A DNA stretch of 64,000 nt from Taibaiella soli (GTDB taxonomy: Bacteria > Bacteroidota > Bacteroidia > Chitinophagales > Chitinophagaceae), in the NCBI RefSeq assembly GCF_003236175.1, contig NZ_QKTW01000010.1, positions 93,958 through 157,957 of the forward strand, given 5' to 3'. The notes under the pieces were generated by a model. The model was not told where the DNA came from and made no database searches. It saw only the letters and a list, made by a program, of their open reading frames with translations. How positions within the stretch are numbered: the stretch's first letter is position 1; every line of letters starts with the position of its first letter. Positions 53,003-62,177 of this stretch are shown in pieces. Made by a program: the position numbers and the translations under genes.

Positions 53003-56000
53003 TTATTTCAAACTCAAACCCAGATACCAAACCGGTTCTTTACTAAACGTTCCCGGCCAGCCTACTTGTACGCTGATTGGATAACCTGCCAATGTTGTTC
53101 GTGCGCTTAAACCATAGGCAGTTTTGAAGCCTTGCTTCGTATCATTCCAGGTTTCTTTAGCGGTCGCAATGTCAGAGAAGATGCCCAGCTGCAGATTATT
53201 AATACTCGATAACGGTGTTTCAATTGGAATCAATGTCTGAAAGACCGGAAAATACAGATCCGCATTGAATACCGCATATTCGTTACCGTACAGACTGTTT
53301 TGATAATAGCCTCTGAAAGGCGTTACCAACGTAGTAAACGCATAAGGCGCATTCTGAGCGAAGTGCACATTACTATCAATCTTTGGTGCCACATTATTAT
53401 CTACACCGCCCAATGTATACAACACTTTATGATCACCGCCACTATACCCGCCTTGCAATCTAGTCACAAGCGTGATGTATTTATAGATCGGCTGATGGTA
53501 GCTGAATTGCGCTGTGCAGCCTGTTAACGCGGATTGTTCTTGTGTAAAACCTTTAAACAAATCGATGCCGGCTTTTGCTGTAAAGCCTTTATAAAGATTC
53601 GGCAGCGTTGGTCGCAATTTCTTCAGTTCATAACTCAACGCATTAATCGACCATAGACTCTTAATAGCCGGATAAGTCAAACTATATTCATCTGTTGCCA
53701 GGAACACCGTGCGGTCTTCGCGCAGCGCCGTTGTAAAATCAAATTTGCTGTAGTAACTCAGCGGATAGCTCGCCGATAATTCATAATAGTGCGTTTTCAC
53801 CTTGGCGGCATTCGGATAGGGATTACCGGTTTCATCTATCCAATTCCGTTTCGGATCGGGTTTTAAATCATCCACATTTCGATAGTAAGCAACACCCCAG
53901 TCCAGCTTACGTTTGGTATTACGATAGCGAATGAAAAACGTACTTCCTTCTGTGCCCGCAGGTATACGATACGCGACGGTAAAATGATGATTTTCGAACA
54001 GGTCTGAGAAACCGCCTTGCGCCATACCGCCAATTTCAGGGAACTTAAATTGTCCCTGATAGTTTAAATATGGCTGATAGCGGTTGATATAATAATCGTT
54101 ATTGACCTGCGCCGAGAAATAAGCACTGTATAGCTGCAATACATAAGGCGAAGCCGCACTATCATTTGCTATTTTATTCTTTTGCCCTTTAGCCTTGTGC
54201 TTTGCACTATCAGACTTTGAATCGCTTGCTTGATTCGCTGCTTTGAGTACACCATCCAAAAATGAAGGCTTATCATCCCTTGCAGCCTTTAGTATAGAAT
54301 CTTCTTTCGCTCTGGCCGCAGCGCGCGCATTGTAGTCAACCAGCCAGGGAGCAATTTTATTTTCGCTATTGATCGTTCTGATTGAATCTGAATTGATGAA
54401 TAAGCTATCTTTTGTCGTTGTCCAGGTAATCATCTGATGTTTGGCAGCATTAATGAAAAAATTGTCTTTCGGCTGCGCAATGATTTTCCGCTCGCCTCCG
54501 GTTTCGATAAAATACTGCAGCGTGCCATTCTCTGTACTTGAATACAATAAGCTTCCGTCTGCCAATAGCTGTGGCTGATCATAATGGATGTATGGTATTG
54601 TATCTGTATGAACCGGCAAAATGCCTTTGTCCATTCGTTTGTAGATGCCTTGCGCATTCACCAACGTATCTTTTCCATTTGGATTGTTGCGCTTTTTCGT
54701 CCGATTGCTATCCGGACGATTGGAACTAAAATAAAATTCATCTCCACTTATCGCCGGGCTGCGATCATCATACGTATCATTGGTCAGTGGCTTGTATTTG
54801 TCCTTGCGATCATTAAACAATACAATATCACTCTCCCCATTCCGCCAGGCGGAAAGCAAAAATTGATTGTCTTTTAATTCCTGAATGGTACTGATACCAT
54901 CCGTGCCATTCAACGTGTTTCTATCCACAAAGCCACCATTCGGATCATAATGTTTTACGACTAGTTTGCCTTTCTCCGGCAATGTCACCAACAACTCCTT
55001 TCCATTTGCCGACCAGCTAATAATCGGATACAGATTATCGCTATGATCATTGATCCACGGCGGAAGATTGTAATTTATTTGTTTTCGGGTAGCCTTGGTT
55101 TTGATATTATAAGTATAGACGGTCCGCGTAAATGGCGTTGACAAAACATAAGCGATGTACTCATTTTTAGCGTCAGGAAGTATTTGAAGAATCCTGCCAT
55201 TTACGTGTTTTACAGCAATTGTTTGCTCTTTTGCGTTTGCGTTTTTTTGTTTCAAACTGTCTAAAAACACATTTCCCACATTCATCACATTCCGCACATT
55301 AAATCTTGCTTGATAATAGGCGACGCATTGACTGTAAAGGCTATCAATCCTCCTTTTCGTAATCAACCGAACTGCTGTGGGCAACGGTTTTCTTTTGCGC
55401 AATTGCACATAAGTCTGCATCACAGCCGTTGGCAAATACTTTTCCGTCAGGAAATAACAGAACGCCAAACCCGCAATCGTCTGATGTTTACTGATGACTT
55501 CTTCCCAGCCGTGAAACTGATTTTGCCGGAAGATTTTTTGCAAAGCATCTTCATCTTTAATCTGCCAGCCGTTCGACATATAACAGATTGCTCCTTCCTT
55601 AAACCAATGCGGCACCGTTTCTTGCGTAGCGCCCGTTGCCTGTGCCTCTACGCTTGTGCCGTTCAATTGCGCCTCCCAGATAGACCGGGCAATAGCTTCT
55701 TTGAGTTCTTGCCCTAATTGCTCGTAACTACCATTATAAGCCAGCAACAAACGATTGCCCTTGGTGATAAAAGTAGGCAAGGTTAAATCCTTCAGTTCAG
55801 AACCGCCGACATTCGACTCATACAACTGATCGGTAGCCGGATAAATAATGATGTTCGGCGTTGACGACAAACTCGTACCCATATTCTTTTTCACCCGCGC
55901 CAAAGCAGTAGGATATTCACGAACCACATAGCTGCATAAACTATCACAGCCCTTCGGGAAATAAACATGCAGGTTTTCGGTCAGCCTTTGCTGCCATTGA

Positions 56001-56422
56001 TATTTGTGGTACTGAAAACGGTTGTAAGTAAAGCTTTGCTGGGCACGGACCCCAAAACTACATAATATCAAAACCACTAAAACACAAAAGCGAATTAGCC
56101 CTTCGACTCCGCTCAGGGTGACAAGCGTTGGGAACACTTTAAGCTTTATGCTTTCAGCGTTAAGTCTTTTTTGACTTTTGAATTTTGCTCTTCGACTCCG
56201 CTCAGGATGACAAGCGTTGGAAAGGCTTTCAGCCTTCAACCTATTTGAGCATTTGACATTTGACGTTCGCCCTTCGACTCCGCTCAGGGTGACAAGTGTT
56301 GGGAAGGGTTTACACTTTAAGCTTTCGGCATTGAGCCTTTTTTGACTTTTGAATTTTGATTTTTGACTTGTCACTTCCATCTCTTCCCCATTGAAAGTCC
56401 TACATAAAAATTCGCCTGCCAT
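53003..56422 (-). CDS. Large envelope protein: peptidase-MA-like domain, beta-propeller and outer-membrane barrel
   Basis: The open frame is 1139 codons. The first 110 or so (56422 down to about 56095) are translated extragenic repeats. The coding part seems to begin near the signal-like sequence IRFCVLVVLILCSFGVRAQ at about 56095-56040, but no ATG exists there; the ATG at 56380, which overlaps the upstream stop codon, is the most plausible used start. The mature protein has a gluzincin-like part (VPHWFKEGAICYM), a TolB/WD40-type propeller (about 390-700) and a C-terminal barrel ending in LSLK. Proteins of this type sit in the outer membrane of Bacteroidota. The substrate is unknown. Confidence 0.8.
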   Translation of the reverse strand: MAGEFLCRTFNGEEMEVTSQKSKFKSQKRLNAESLKCKPFPTLVTLSGVEGRTSNVKCSNRLKAESLSNACHPERSRRAKFKSQKRLNAESIKLKVFPTLVTLSGVEGLIRFCVLVVLILCSFGVRAQQSFTYNRFQYHKYQWQQRLTENLHVYFPKGCDSLCSYVVREYPTALARVKKNMGTSLSSTPNIIIYPATDQLYESNVGGSELKDLTLPTFITKGNRLLLAYNGSYEQLGQELKEAIARSIWEAQLNGTSVEAQATGATQETVPHWFKEGAICYMSNGWQIKDEDALQKIFRQNQFHGWEEVISKHQTIAGLAFCYFLTEKYLPTAVMQTYVQLRKRKPLPTAVRLITKRRIDSLYSQCVAYYQARFNVRNVMNVGNVFLDSLKQKNANAKEQTIAVKHVNGRILQILPDAKNEYIAYVLSTPFTRTVYTYNIKTKATRKQINYNLPPWINDHSDNLYPIISWSANGKELLVTLPEKGKLVVKHYDPNGGFVDRNTLNGTDGISTIQELKDNQFLLSAWRNGESDIVLFNDRKDKYKPLTNDTYDDRSPAISGDEFYFSSNRPDSNRTKKRNNPNGKDTLVNAQGIYKRMDKGILPVHTDTIPYIHYDQPQLLADGSLLYSSTENGTLQYFIETGGERKIIAQPKDNFFINAAKHQMITWTTTKDSLFINSDSIRTINSENKIAPWLVDYNARAAARAKEDSILKAARDDKPSFLDGVLKAANQASDSKSDSAKHKAKGQKNKIANDSAASPYVLQLYSAYFSAQVNNDYYINRYQPYLNYQGQFKFPEIGGMAQGGFSDLFENHHFTVAYRIPAGTEGSTFFIRYRNTKRKLDWGVAYYRNVDDLKPDPKRNWIDETGNPYPNAAKVKTHYYELSASYPLSYYSKFDFTTALREDRTVFLATDEYSLTYPAIKSLWSINALSYELKKLRPTLPNLYKGFTAKAGIDLFKGFTQEQSALTGCTAQFSYHQPIYKYITLVTRLQGGYSGGDHKVLYTLGGVDNNVAPKIDSNVHFAQNAPYAFTTLVTPFRGYYQNSLYGNEYAVFNADLYFPVFQTLIPIETPLSSINNLQLGIFSDIATAKETWNDTKQGFKTAYGLSARTTLAGYPISVQVGWPGTFSKEPVWYLGLSLK
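56101..56310. repeat. Three copies of the CTTCGACTCCGCTCAGG(G/A)TGACAAG repeat inside the 5' part of the propeller/barrel gene
   Basis: Copies start at 56101, 56190 and 56272. Each is followed by TTTAAGCTTT-GCTTTCAGCGTT-type and TTTTTGACTTTTGAATTTTG-type text. Relatives lie at 27184 and near 11990 in intergenic DNA. All three are in frame with the gene and contain no stop codon on the minus strand. Confidence 0.85.
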
Positions 56423-57255
56423 GGATAAGCCTTGTTCTCCGCCATGATGGCGAGTTCCTTGGAGTAAAAGGCAAAGTTGCCACCAATCGTAATTGTTTTG
56501 ATAAAGTTTTTGTTTTTGAGTGGTTCAATAGCAATCCCCAGATCTGCGAAAGCGCCCGGCACATAAGTGATTTCGCTAAGGCTTTTCGTCCAGTTGGAAG
56601 CTCCAAGGATAAAACTAGTGTTTAGAAACTTCTCTTTATTTTGTTCGCTGTATTTCTCTTCCTGCATCGTTGCATGCTGACCGGCACTATCATAATTCAC
56701 ATAAATCAGTTTGAGATAATAAGGCTTCAGCATCGCCATACTCGCACCTGCCTGTACTCGCAAACTCACGCTCATATTACCTTCCAGGAGTCCGGGCAAT
56801 AGTAAATACTCTTTACCATAACCAAGTTGTAAAGTGTACAGATTATTGATCTTCCCAAACACATAAGGCGACGCCGCTCCCAGTTCCGGAAACGCAGTAT
56901 TGCCTTTCTGTTGCTTGACCTGCTTCTCGTGTTTGATTTCAGAAAAACTGAGTTGAAAGAAATGACAAGAAGTATTATTGTCCCGCTTTTGATAATACGC
57001 GAACCCGCTCCAGCCGTCAGTATTGAGTTTTCCACCGACTGCCAGCGCATGATTATAATTGCTATCCAATCCCCATTTCTGTAAGTGATCGCGCCAGGAT
57101 TTAATGGCGGATTGCTTTTGGGAGATTTGCTTGGCTGCTTTTTGTTTGGCAGTGGAGGTGGATTCCCAGGTTTGAGCATGGGACGTAAAAGCGATAGCTG
57201 TTGTAATAACAGCTATCGCATAAACTTTTAGCACATTGCTTGTCTTAAAACTCAA
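56371..57255 (-). CDS. Unknown exported protein, possible outer-membrane barrel
   Basis: The 294-residue protein has a signal peptide (VYAIAVITTAIAFTSHAQ) and a beta-rich body with alternating hydrophobic strands (YTLQLGYGKEYLLLPGLLEG, TITIGGNFAFYSKE, ANFYVGLSMGKRWK at the end). The final aromatic strand suits an outer-membrane barrel. Its stop codon overlaps the only good ATG of the downstream propeller/barrel gene (ATGGAAGTGA), so the two may be translated together. No family is recognised. Confidence 0.7.
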   Translation of the reverse strand: MSFKTSNVLKVYAIAVITTAIAFTSHAQTWESTSTAKQKAAKQISQKQSAIKSWRDHLQKWGLDSNYNHALAVGGKLNTDGWSGFAYYQKRDNNTSCHFFQLSFSEIKHEKQVKQQKGNTAFPELGAASPYVFGKINNLYTLQLGYGKEYLLLPGLLEGNMSVSLRVQAGASMAMLKPYYLKLIYVNYDSAGQHATMQEEKYSEQNKEKFLNTSFILGASNWTKSLSEITYVPGAFADLGIAIEPLKNKNFIKTITIGGNFAFYSKELAIMAENKAYPWQANFYVGLSMGKRWK

Positions 57256-57436
57256 TCTTTAATTTTTGCGAAACGATACAAAATAACAAAAGGTGGATAA
57301 TTGCAGGCTAAAACTAACCGGTCTGATGTAATCTGCCGCTTGATCAGATAATTTGCTAAAAGCAGCATCATTGATGGTCCAAACTGTTGCATCGATATCA
57401 GGCTGTCGTTATGAAACGGCCATGTTCCTGAGTCTA

Positions 57437-58078
57437 CTATTCGTAAAAATCTGCGACAGTAAGCTTTTTCTCCATTCTGTACTGCTGTCGATCAAATGGC
57501 AAAATATTATTTTCTAGCAGATAGCTCAATCCTTTCATTTTTAGCTCCCGATTCCAGTCCGATATTTGTTTTTGTAACATTGTCACCCCAATATCATTAG
57601 TCGTAACATACGCTTCTTTACCTAAACGTCTTTTTTTACCGGCCAATATCTTCTCTAGATCTTCTGCACGTTGCTTATAATTTAGCATTTCATAGTCGAA
57701 AATCTTTTGCCGATCTTTTCCCAAGAATATGGCAACACTATCATCATAAACATCATCTATGCGCCCCTGACAAGTTCTGAGTATCCAGTAATAGGCTTTA
57801 AATTTCTGAGATGCTACATATCGATCAGTTTGCTGATAACCCCTATACTTCCAGGGCGTGCCCGTAGCATATTCATGATACCAAACCATCCGACCTTCGA
57901 TCGTATCATTCAGCGCTACCTGAACCAATGAATCTATGGCAATTTCCGTTGTCTTGAAATGTGATAAAAATTCATTGAGCGTACAATTTTCCAAATCGTC
58001 TAATACTGGAGGGAATTGCTGAGCAAACACGCCAGCCGGCAGAAAGAACCACAAGAGCATTAATATTTTTTCTTTCAT
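57437..58078 (-). CDS. Exported protein of unknown function
   Basis: The 213-residue protein has a signal peptide (ILMLLWFFLPAGVFAQQ). The mature part is charged and Tyr/Trp-containing (RMVWYHEYATGTPWKYRGYQQ, KIFDYEMLNYKQRAEDLEKIL). It belongs to the run of short minus-strand genes behind the Rhs gene. No family is recognised. It may be unrelated to the Rhs locus. Confidence 0.65.
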   Translation of the reverse strand: MKEKILMLLWFFLPAGVFAQQFPPVLDDLENCTLNEFLSHFKTTEIAIDSLVQVALNDTIEGRMVWYHEYATGTPWKYRGYQQTDRYVASQKFKAYYWILRTCQGRIDDVYDDSVAIFLGKDRQKIFDYEMLNYKQRAEDLEKILAGKKRRLGKEAYVTTNDIGVTMLQKQISDWNRELKMKGLSYLLENNILPFDRQQYRMEKKLTVADFYE

Positions 58079-58080
58079 TG

Positions 58081-58266
58081 TTATGGCGTTGGAAGGTTTC
58101 GTTCAATCTCTCCAAACGTCTTTTTGTCTACTTGATTAAGTCCGTTTGAAACCGGCGAGCTAGCACCGTTAGGCAGTTTTAGAAGGTCGCACCATAGCCT
58201 GCGTCTTCCTTCTACGCATAAAAAACGATCTGCGAAACCCAGGCGATTTCCATTCCTATCTTTCAA
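58081..58266 (-). pseudogene. Short frame, possible remnant of a displaced toxin tip
   Basis: A 61-codon frame has only a TTG start (58264-58266), one base from the upstream stop, and ends 2 bp before the 57437-58078 gene. The product is Arg/Leu-rich (GRRRLWCDLLKLPNGASSP). It could be a small real gene, or the end of a larger one whose 5' part is gone, as happens with displaced Rhs tips. No homology can be claimed. Confidence 0.3.
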
Positions 58267-58267
58267 T

Positions 58268-58705
58268 TTAGTCTTTTGAAAAAGTTATGTTGCCTATTGT
58301 TTCCGTAAAGGAAGAAATATCCTTTTGATCAAGGTAAGTCAGCCATTTACAATCGCCGTCTAAAATAACGACGAACCAGGCAGGAACGCCCTTGATCTTA
58401 TGACGGTACAGCATAACAGTGTTGGTCCCGGCATTTATTGAATAGCTACTATCTGCGACCTTTATTGTGCCACTATCAAATCTGGGACTAAACACACTTA
58501 GAAGATATTCCTTCGTATAATCTTTGATGACAATAGTTTCGCGCTGCTCCGCATATTGCGTTTGGGCCCCCTCTCTGTGATATTTTTGCTCCAACGTGGT
58601 CACTTCAATTTTTTTATTGTCAATTACACGTGCCTTGCATGCACCACCTTTCGCATGACAGTCGAAAGCTAATAACAATAAAACTGCTGTAAGTAGGTTC
58701 ATCAT
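58268..58705 (-). CDS. Short exported protein, candidate immunity-type gene
   Basis: The 145-residue protein has a signal peptide (NLLTAVLLLLAFDCHAKGGAC) and a beta-rich mature part (KKIEVTTLEQKYHREGAQTQ, PAWFVVILDGDCKWLTY). Its lipid-anchoring Cys is not obvious. It belongs to the series of short exported proteins behind the Rhs gene. The role as immunity protein is inference from place and size only. Confidence 0.6.
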   Translation of the reverse strand: MMNLLTAVLLLLAFDCHAKGGACKARVIDNKKIEVTTLEQKYHREGAQTQYAEQRETIVIKDYTKEYLLSVFSPRFDSGTIKVADSSYSINAGTNTVMLYRHKIKGVPAWFVVILDGDCKWLTYLDQKDISSFTETIGNITFSKD

Positions 58706-58882
58706 TGCATTTGTGTTATTCCGGTTATGTTTTCTTTTTTAAAACTATGTTCATTTGTTTAAAAGTTAGAAGCTAAAAATGGATTGAGATCAGTGATCTG
58801 TAGATCGAGCCTTCCATTCATCGGATATTCATTTTTTACTTTCCTAATTTGATTTTCGAGCACCACAATGACCAAGAGCGAA

Positions 58883-59254
58883 CTAAATTTCATCGTCATC
58901 GTCAATATAACAATCCCGCCACCTCAGGTATATCTCTATATTTCCAATCCCATGCTTTAGATGAATATGTTTATGCTTATGACATGTCGCTTTCACATTT
59001 ATATTTATACTTTTTTCAAAGTATTTCCATTCAATAATTGCTCTGCCTAAAGAATCAGTTATCCCTATTACACGAGTTTTCTCAAATTGGATCAAAGCAT
59101 TAGGCCAAGGTCTTCCAGTCCGAGAATCAAAAACAGTAATTCTAAGTGAATCACCTTCACATAAGCCGAATACCTTGCTAGATAATAGCAGACACGGAAT
59201 TAAAAAAATGACCAATACCAATATAAACTTCGGGATTAACCGCTTTTTTTTCAT
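58883..59254 (-). CDS. Small exported protein, carboxypeptidase-regulatory-like
   Basis: The 123-residue protein has an N-terminal membrane segment or signal (FILVLVIFLIPCLLLSSKVFG) and a small beta domain of the carboxypeptidase-regulatory type (ITVFDSRTGRPWPNALIQFEKT, GITDSLGRAIIEW). A C-terminal acidic tail (CYIDDDDEI) ends it. It lies 3 bp from the gene at 59258. The function is unknown. Confidence 0.6.
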   Translation of the reverse strand: MKKKRLIPKFILVLVIFLIPCLLLSSKVFGLCEGDSLRITVFDSRTGRPWPNALIQFEKTRVIGITDSLGRAIIEWKYFEKSININVKATCHKHKHIHLKHGIGNIEIYLRWRDCYIDDDDEI

Positions 59255-59257
59255 GAA

Positions 59258-59956
59258 TTAACTCTTTTCAATCACTTGCTTCAAAAGATTTTGATCGTAA
59301 GCTTTTATATTTTTTCGCCTGCTGGAAATCAGTAAATATAAATTGCCATTCTTTTTAAAAAAAAGCAACGTAGCTGGTTCCATCTCATCTGCACTTCCAT
59401 TTCTCTTTACTTCTCCGATAAGATCAATACGTCCATTAATATCGTTAGAGATGGAAAAATTTTGAAACTTAAAATAAAAACTAAGCAAACTATCAGTGAC
59501 AACTTCTTCTTTTAATGAGTCGCCAAATACTGTTAACCGCAACCGAGTAATTGAGTCTGGCTTCCCCTCCAAATAATACAAATCGTATTTATCCGTTGCC
59601 GCATTGCCATAAACTTTTAAATTCGAGGTCTTATGGCTCTCTTCGAGAAAACTAACACGTTGTTTTAATGATTCGTTCGACACCCGTCCCATTTTATAGA
59701 TAATCACCTCGGTGTTTGATCTTAAATACATTCGCGAGATAGTATCCCTCACATTACTGCTAAATGAAAAAGCAGATGCTACATTACGTACGTCCTCCTC
59801 TTTGATTAGAGCTAAATATTCCTGCGGAATAGTATAAGAAAAACCCCATTTTTCACTTTTAAAGACCCGTGCCATCCTGATTGTCTTAACACTTATAAAA
59901 AATACCACTGCAACAAATGCAGTTACAACAAGTATTATTCCTGTTTTTCTATTCAC
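59258..59956 (-). CDS. Exported or anchored protein of unknown function (GTG start)
   Basis: The 232-residue protein starts at GTG 59956 (no ATG fits). One N-terminal membrane segment (IILVVTAFVAVVFFISVKT) is followed by an AT-rich-coded soluble domain with SEKWGFSYTIPQEYLALIK and a charged middle. It lies 3 bp upstream of the 58883 gene. The gene is visibly richer in A and T than the core genes, suggesting acquired DNA. No family is recognised. Confidence 0.6.
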   Translation of the reverse strand: MNRKTGIILVVTAFVAVVFFISVKTIRMARVFKSEKWGFSYTIPQEYLALIKEEDVRNVASAFSFSSNVRDTISRMYLRSNTEVIIYKMGRVSNESLKQRVSFLEESHKTSNLKVYGNAATDKYDLYYLEGKPDSITRLRLTVFGDSLKEEVVTDSLLSFYFKFQNFSISNDINGRIDLIGEVKRNGSADEMEPATLLFFKKNGNLYLLISSRRKNIKAYDQNLLKQVIEKS

Positions 59957-60170
59957 TGTTTTATATTCTATTAAATTTTGGATTTTACTTCAACAATGCT
60001 GGGATAATTTCTGGTTGGTGTGTTGTGGGATGATACTGCTCCACGATACACTTATGCGCACTTAAAGGGAATTCAAATACGAACAAAATTCCAACGCAAA
60101 CTGAAGGGGCATCCGAATTCATCAAATAAGACAGACGCTACAGAATCTTTTGTATGATTTCAACATTATC

Positions 60171-60623
60171 TTAATCATACAGCACATGCAAGTTATCCAG
60201 TATATGATGGCGATACAGATCCATAATCTGCTTTCTGTCTGCTCGGTCCAATTCATCCATTCGATACCATTTGGAAGCATCCTTTTGCAAATCTTTAATA
60301 TTCATAAGTGCCAAAGTAGTTTTGTCCTCACCATAAATCCTGGCAATACCTAAATGAAAAATTACACCGTCTACAAACATATATATATGATACCAATAAT
60401 CCGGGGATTTACCATACCCATCATTTAGTTGTAGATCTTCTGGTGGGACATAATGCCTTTCATTCTTTACCATTTCTATACAACCTATCAAACTGTCTTT
60501 TTCCATGGAGAAATGAAAATCCTCTGTATTGGCATAACTACCGGGCGAGAAAACTTTTGCCAGTCCGATAATGATAGCAACTCCGGCTAGTACGGATAAA
60601 ACTGCAATTATAATTTTTTTCAT
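60171..60623 (-). CDS. Exported protein of unknown function
   Basis: The 150-residue protein has an N-terminal membrane segment (IIIAVLSVLAGVAIIIGLA) and an acidic, Tyr-rich soluble part (GKSPDYWYHIYMFVDGVIFHLG). Residues DELDRADRKQIMDLYRHHI form a C-terminal helix. It is part of the post-Rhs series. The 77 bp upstream contain a 19-codon stretch that ends in a stop just before the ATG and may be a toxin-tip remnant. Confidence 0.6.
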   Translation of the reverse strand: MKKIIIAVLSVLAGVAIIIGLAKVFSPGSYANTEDFHFSMEKDSLIGCIEMVKNERHYVPPEDLQLNDGYGKSPDYWYHIYMFVDGVIFHLGIARIYGEDKTTLALMNIKDLQKDASKWYRMDELDRADRKQIMDLYRHHILDNLHVLYD

Positions 60624-60700
60624 TTTAAGGTTTAGTTATACCGGCCGCTACTGCAACAGCGTCAGACCCTTTGCTGAACAATTGTTATTCTAGAAACTAG

Positions 60701-61513
60701 CTACGGCATTTTTATATCACATGTGGTAATACGAATACGGCCATCTTCTTTCTTAAAAGTTAAGGTTTCCAGTGTTTTACAGTGGCTTCGTATGGCTTCA
60801 TACTGCAAATAATATTCCGACTTAGAGTTTGTGCCTTTTACAATCAGAGTTTTCCAATCCAAAAGTTTGTAGCTAGTAATTATTCCGCACATACCTTCTA
60901 TATTTTTGTATAAGGCTCTTATTTTCGATGTATCAGTTACTTCTAAAAATTTCTTGGTATAAAAACTGTAAGAGCCTGTATGATCACCCTGCTCCAGCCG
61001 ATTATAAAAAGAATCGGCTACAGCTTCCACTTCCATTTTATCTTCCTCACGATCTTCGTAAGTAGCATTGACATTACAGGATGCCAGCAGTAAAACTACC
61101 AGCAACTTGTTCCCTTTGAATATCGCTTTCATTTTTCGATTAGTAAATTTCGTGTAGTCAAAAACACCAAGGAATTGATATTCGCCAACTATATCTCTCC
61201 TATAGACATTATATTTGAACGTATTGTCGTCCTTTTGAACGGAATCGCCAACTTCCAATTGATTTCTTGCCGACTGAAAAAAATCAATTTTCAAACCATT
61301 AGTCAATTCATGAGTGGTAAATCTTCCACCATCTGTTGATGAGGCAGTTAAGACTAACGAAGTAAAACTCTTAATATAAAAATCATTTCGATTTTTACCG
61401 TCCCTAAGAAGCGAAATAATCCCAGTCCAAATAGCAGCGGCAATGACGATGATTAATGCTAAAATTTTTAACCCTAGGGGCATTTTATAAGTGTATTTCA
61501 TAGCAGTTTTCAA
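60701..61513 (-). CDS. Fused double ORF: membrane protein plus lipoprotein in one frame
   Basis: The frame codes for 270 residues, but the product looks like two proteins. Residues 1-127 start with a membrane segment (LGLKILALIIVIAAAIWTGII) and a beta-rich domain. Residues 128-270 begin again with Met128 and a lipoprotein signal (LLVVLLLASCNVNATYE), followed by ADSFYNRLEQGDHTGSYSFYTKKF, similar to DUF4019-like small domains. At the junction the minus strand reads CGAAAAATGAAAG; with four A instead of five, codon 128 would give AAA-TGA, a stop overlapping the ATG of the second part. The fusion may be a recent one-base insertion or a slippage site. I keep one CDS. Confidence 0.6.
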   Translation of the reverse strand: MKTAMKYTYKMPLGLKILALIIVIAAAIWTGIISLLRDGKNRNDFYIKSFTSLVLTASSTDGGRFTTHELTNGLKIDFFQSARNQLEVGDSVQKDDNTFKYNVYRRDIVGEYQFLGVFDYTKFTNRKMKAIFKGNKLLVVLLLASCNVNATYEDREEDKMEVEAVADSFYNRLEQGDHTGSYSFYTKKFLEVTDTSKIRALYKNIEGMCGIITSYKLLDWKTLIVKGTNSKSEYYLQYEAIRSHCKTLETLTFKKEDGRIRITTCDIKMP

Positions 61514-61546
61514 GCGTAATAAAAAAGCAGCTCGGGTTCTTAAATT

Positions 61547-62080
61547 CTATTGCTTTTTTACAAAACCATATTTTAAGTTTCCTGTACTTAAAACTGTAGG
61601 ATAAATATCATCCTTTGTATTTGGCAAGCAATCTTCGCCCGCAGAAAACACTTTATAGCCTTCTGGTAATTTTTGATATTGGTAACGAGCCTTAACGCTC
61701 TTACCCATTCTACGACCTACTAGCGGATCATGATAACTTACGCTTGAATCAACCGCTTTCAACTGGGCTAAACTATCCGGGTATTGCCCTTCTTTGATTT
61801 TGTATAGCTCTATTACATTGACGAGAGAATTTAGTTTTGTTTGCGACATAGAACCAAATGCCTCTGCAGATCCCTTTCCATATTTTAAATCGTATGACAA
61901 CATTGAATAGAACACTACTGTAACAATTACACCTGAAACTCCAATTAATGTTAGTTTTTTATCGTGATATTTAAAGATGCTGTAAAAAATCAATGCAGCG
62001 CCCACCAATAAACCAACTAATGGAATCAAGCAAAGCAAACCCAAAATATAAGGTGGCCTTTCATTCGATTTTTTTTCCAT
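61547..62080 (-). CDS. Two-helix membrane protein with GspG-like C-terminal part, paralogue A
   Basis: The 177-residue protein has two N-terminal membrane segments (PYILGLLCLIPLVGLLVGAAL, then LTLIGVSGVIVTVVFYSML) and a periplasmic or extracellular part with IELYKIKEGQYPDSLAQLKAV and FSAGEDCLPNTKDDIYPTV. The end resembles the Ca-binding tail of type II pseudopilins (GspG, N-T-x-D-D-I). It is about half identical to the next gene (62178). A role as immunity protein against the Rhs toxin is inference from tandem duplication and place. Confidence 0.7.
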   Translation of the reverse strand: MEKKSNERPPYILGLLCLIPLVGLLVGAALIFYSIFKYHDKKLTLIGVSGVIVTVVFYSMLSYDLKYGKGSAEAFGSMSQTKLNSLVNVIELYKIKEGQYPDSLAQLKAVDSSVSYHDPLVGRRMGKSVKARYQYQKLPEGYKVFSAGEDCLPNTKDDIYPTVLSTGNLKYGFVKKQ

Positions 62081-62177
62081 AGTTCAAATAATTTAAAATA
62101 ATTACCGGCATCAGAAGTTGAACACTCATGTATTCAACTTCTGATCACGCCGGCAGTTTTGGCAAGATTTCTTAAGA

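Noticed and set aside
56101-56310. CRISPR-like spacing of three repeats
   Set aside because: Units are only three, spacers are themselves repetitive text and unequal (89 and 82 bp periods), and no cas gene is near.
59957-60170. Possible coding remnant (about 28 codons) in the 214-bp gap
   Set aside because: Bounded by stops on both sides, no start, no recognisable sequence.
60624-60690. A 19-codon stretch ending in GITKP before the 60623 start, as a displaced Rhs tip
   Set aside because: Too short to judge and not matched to any family by eye; mentioned only as a hint in the neighbouring gene.
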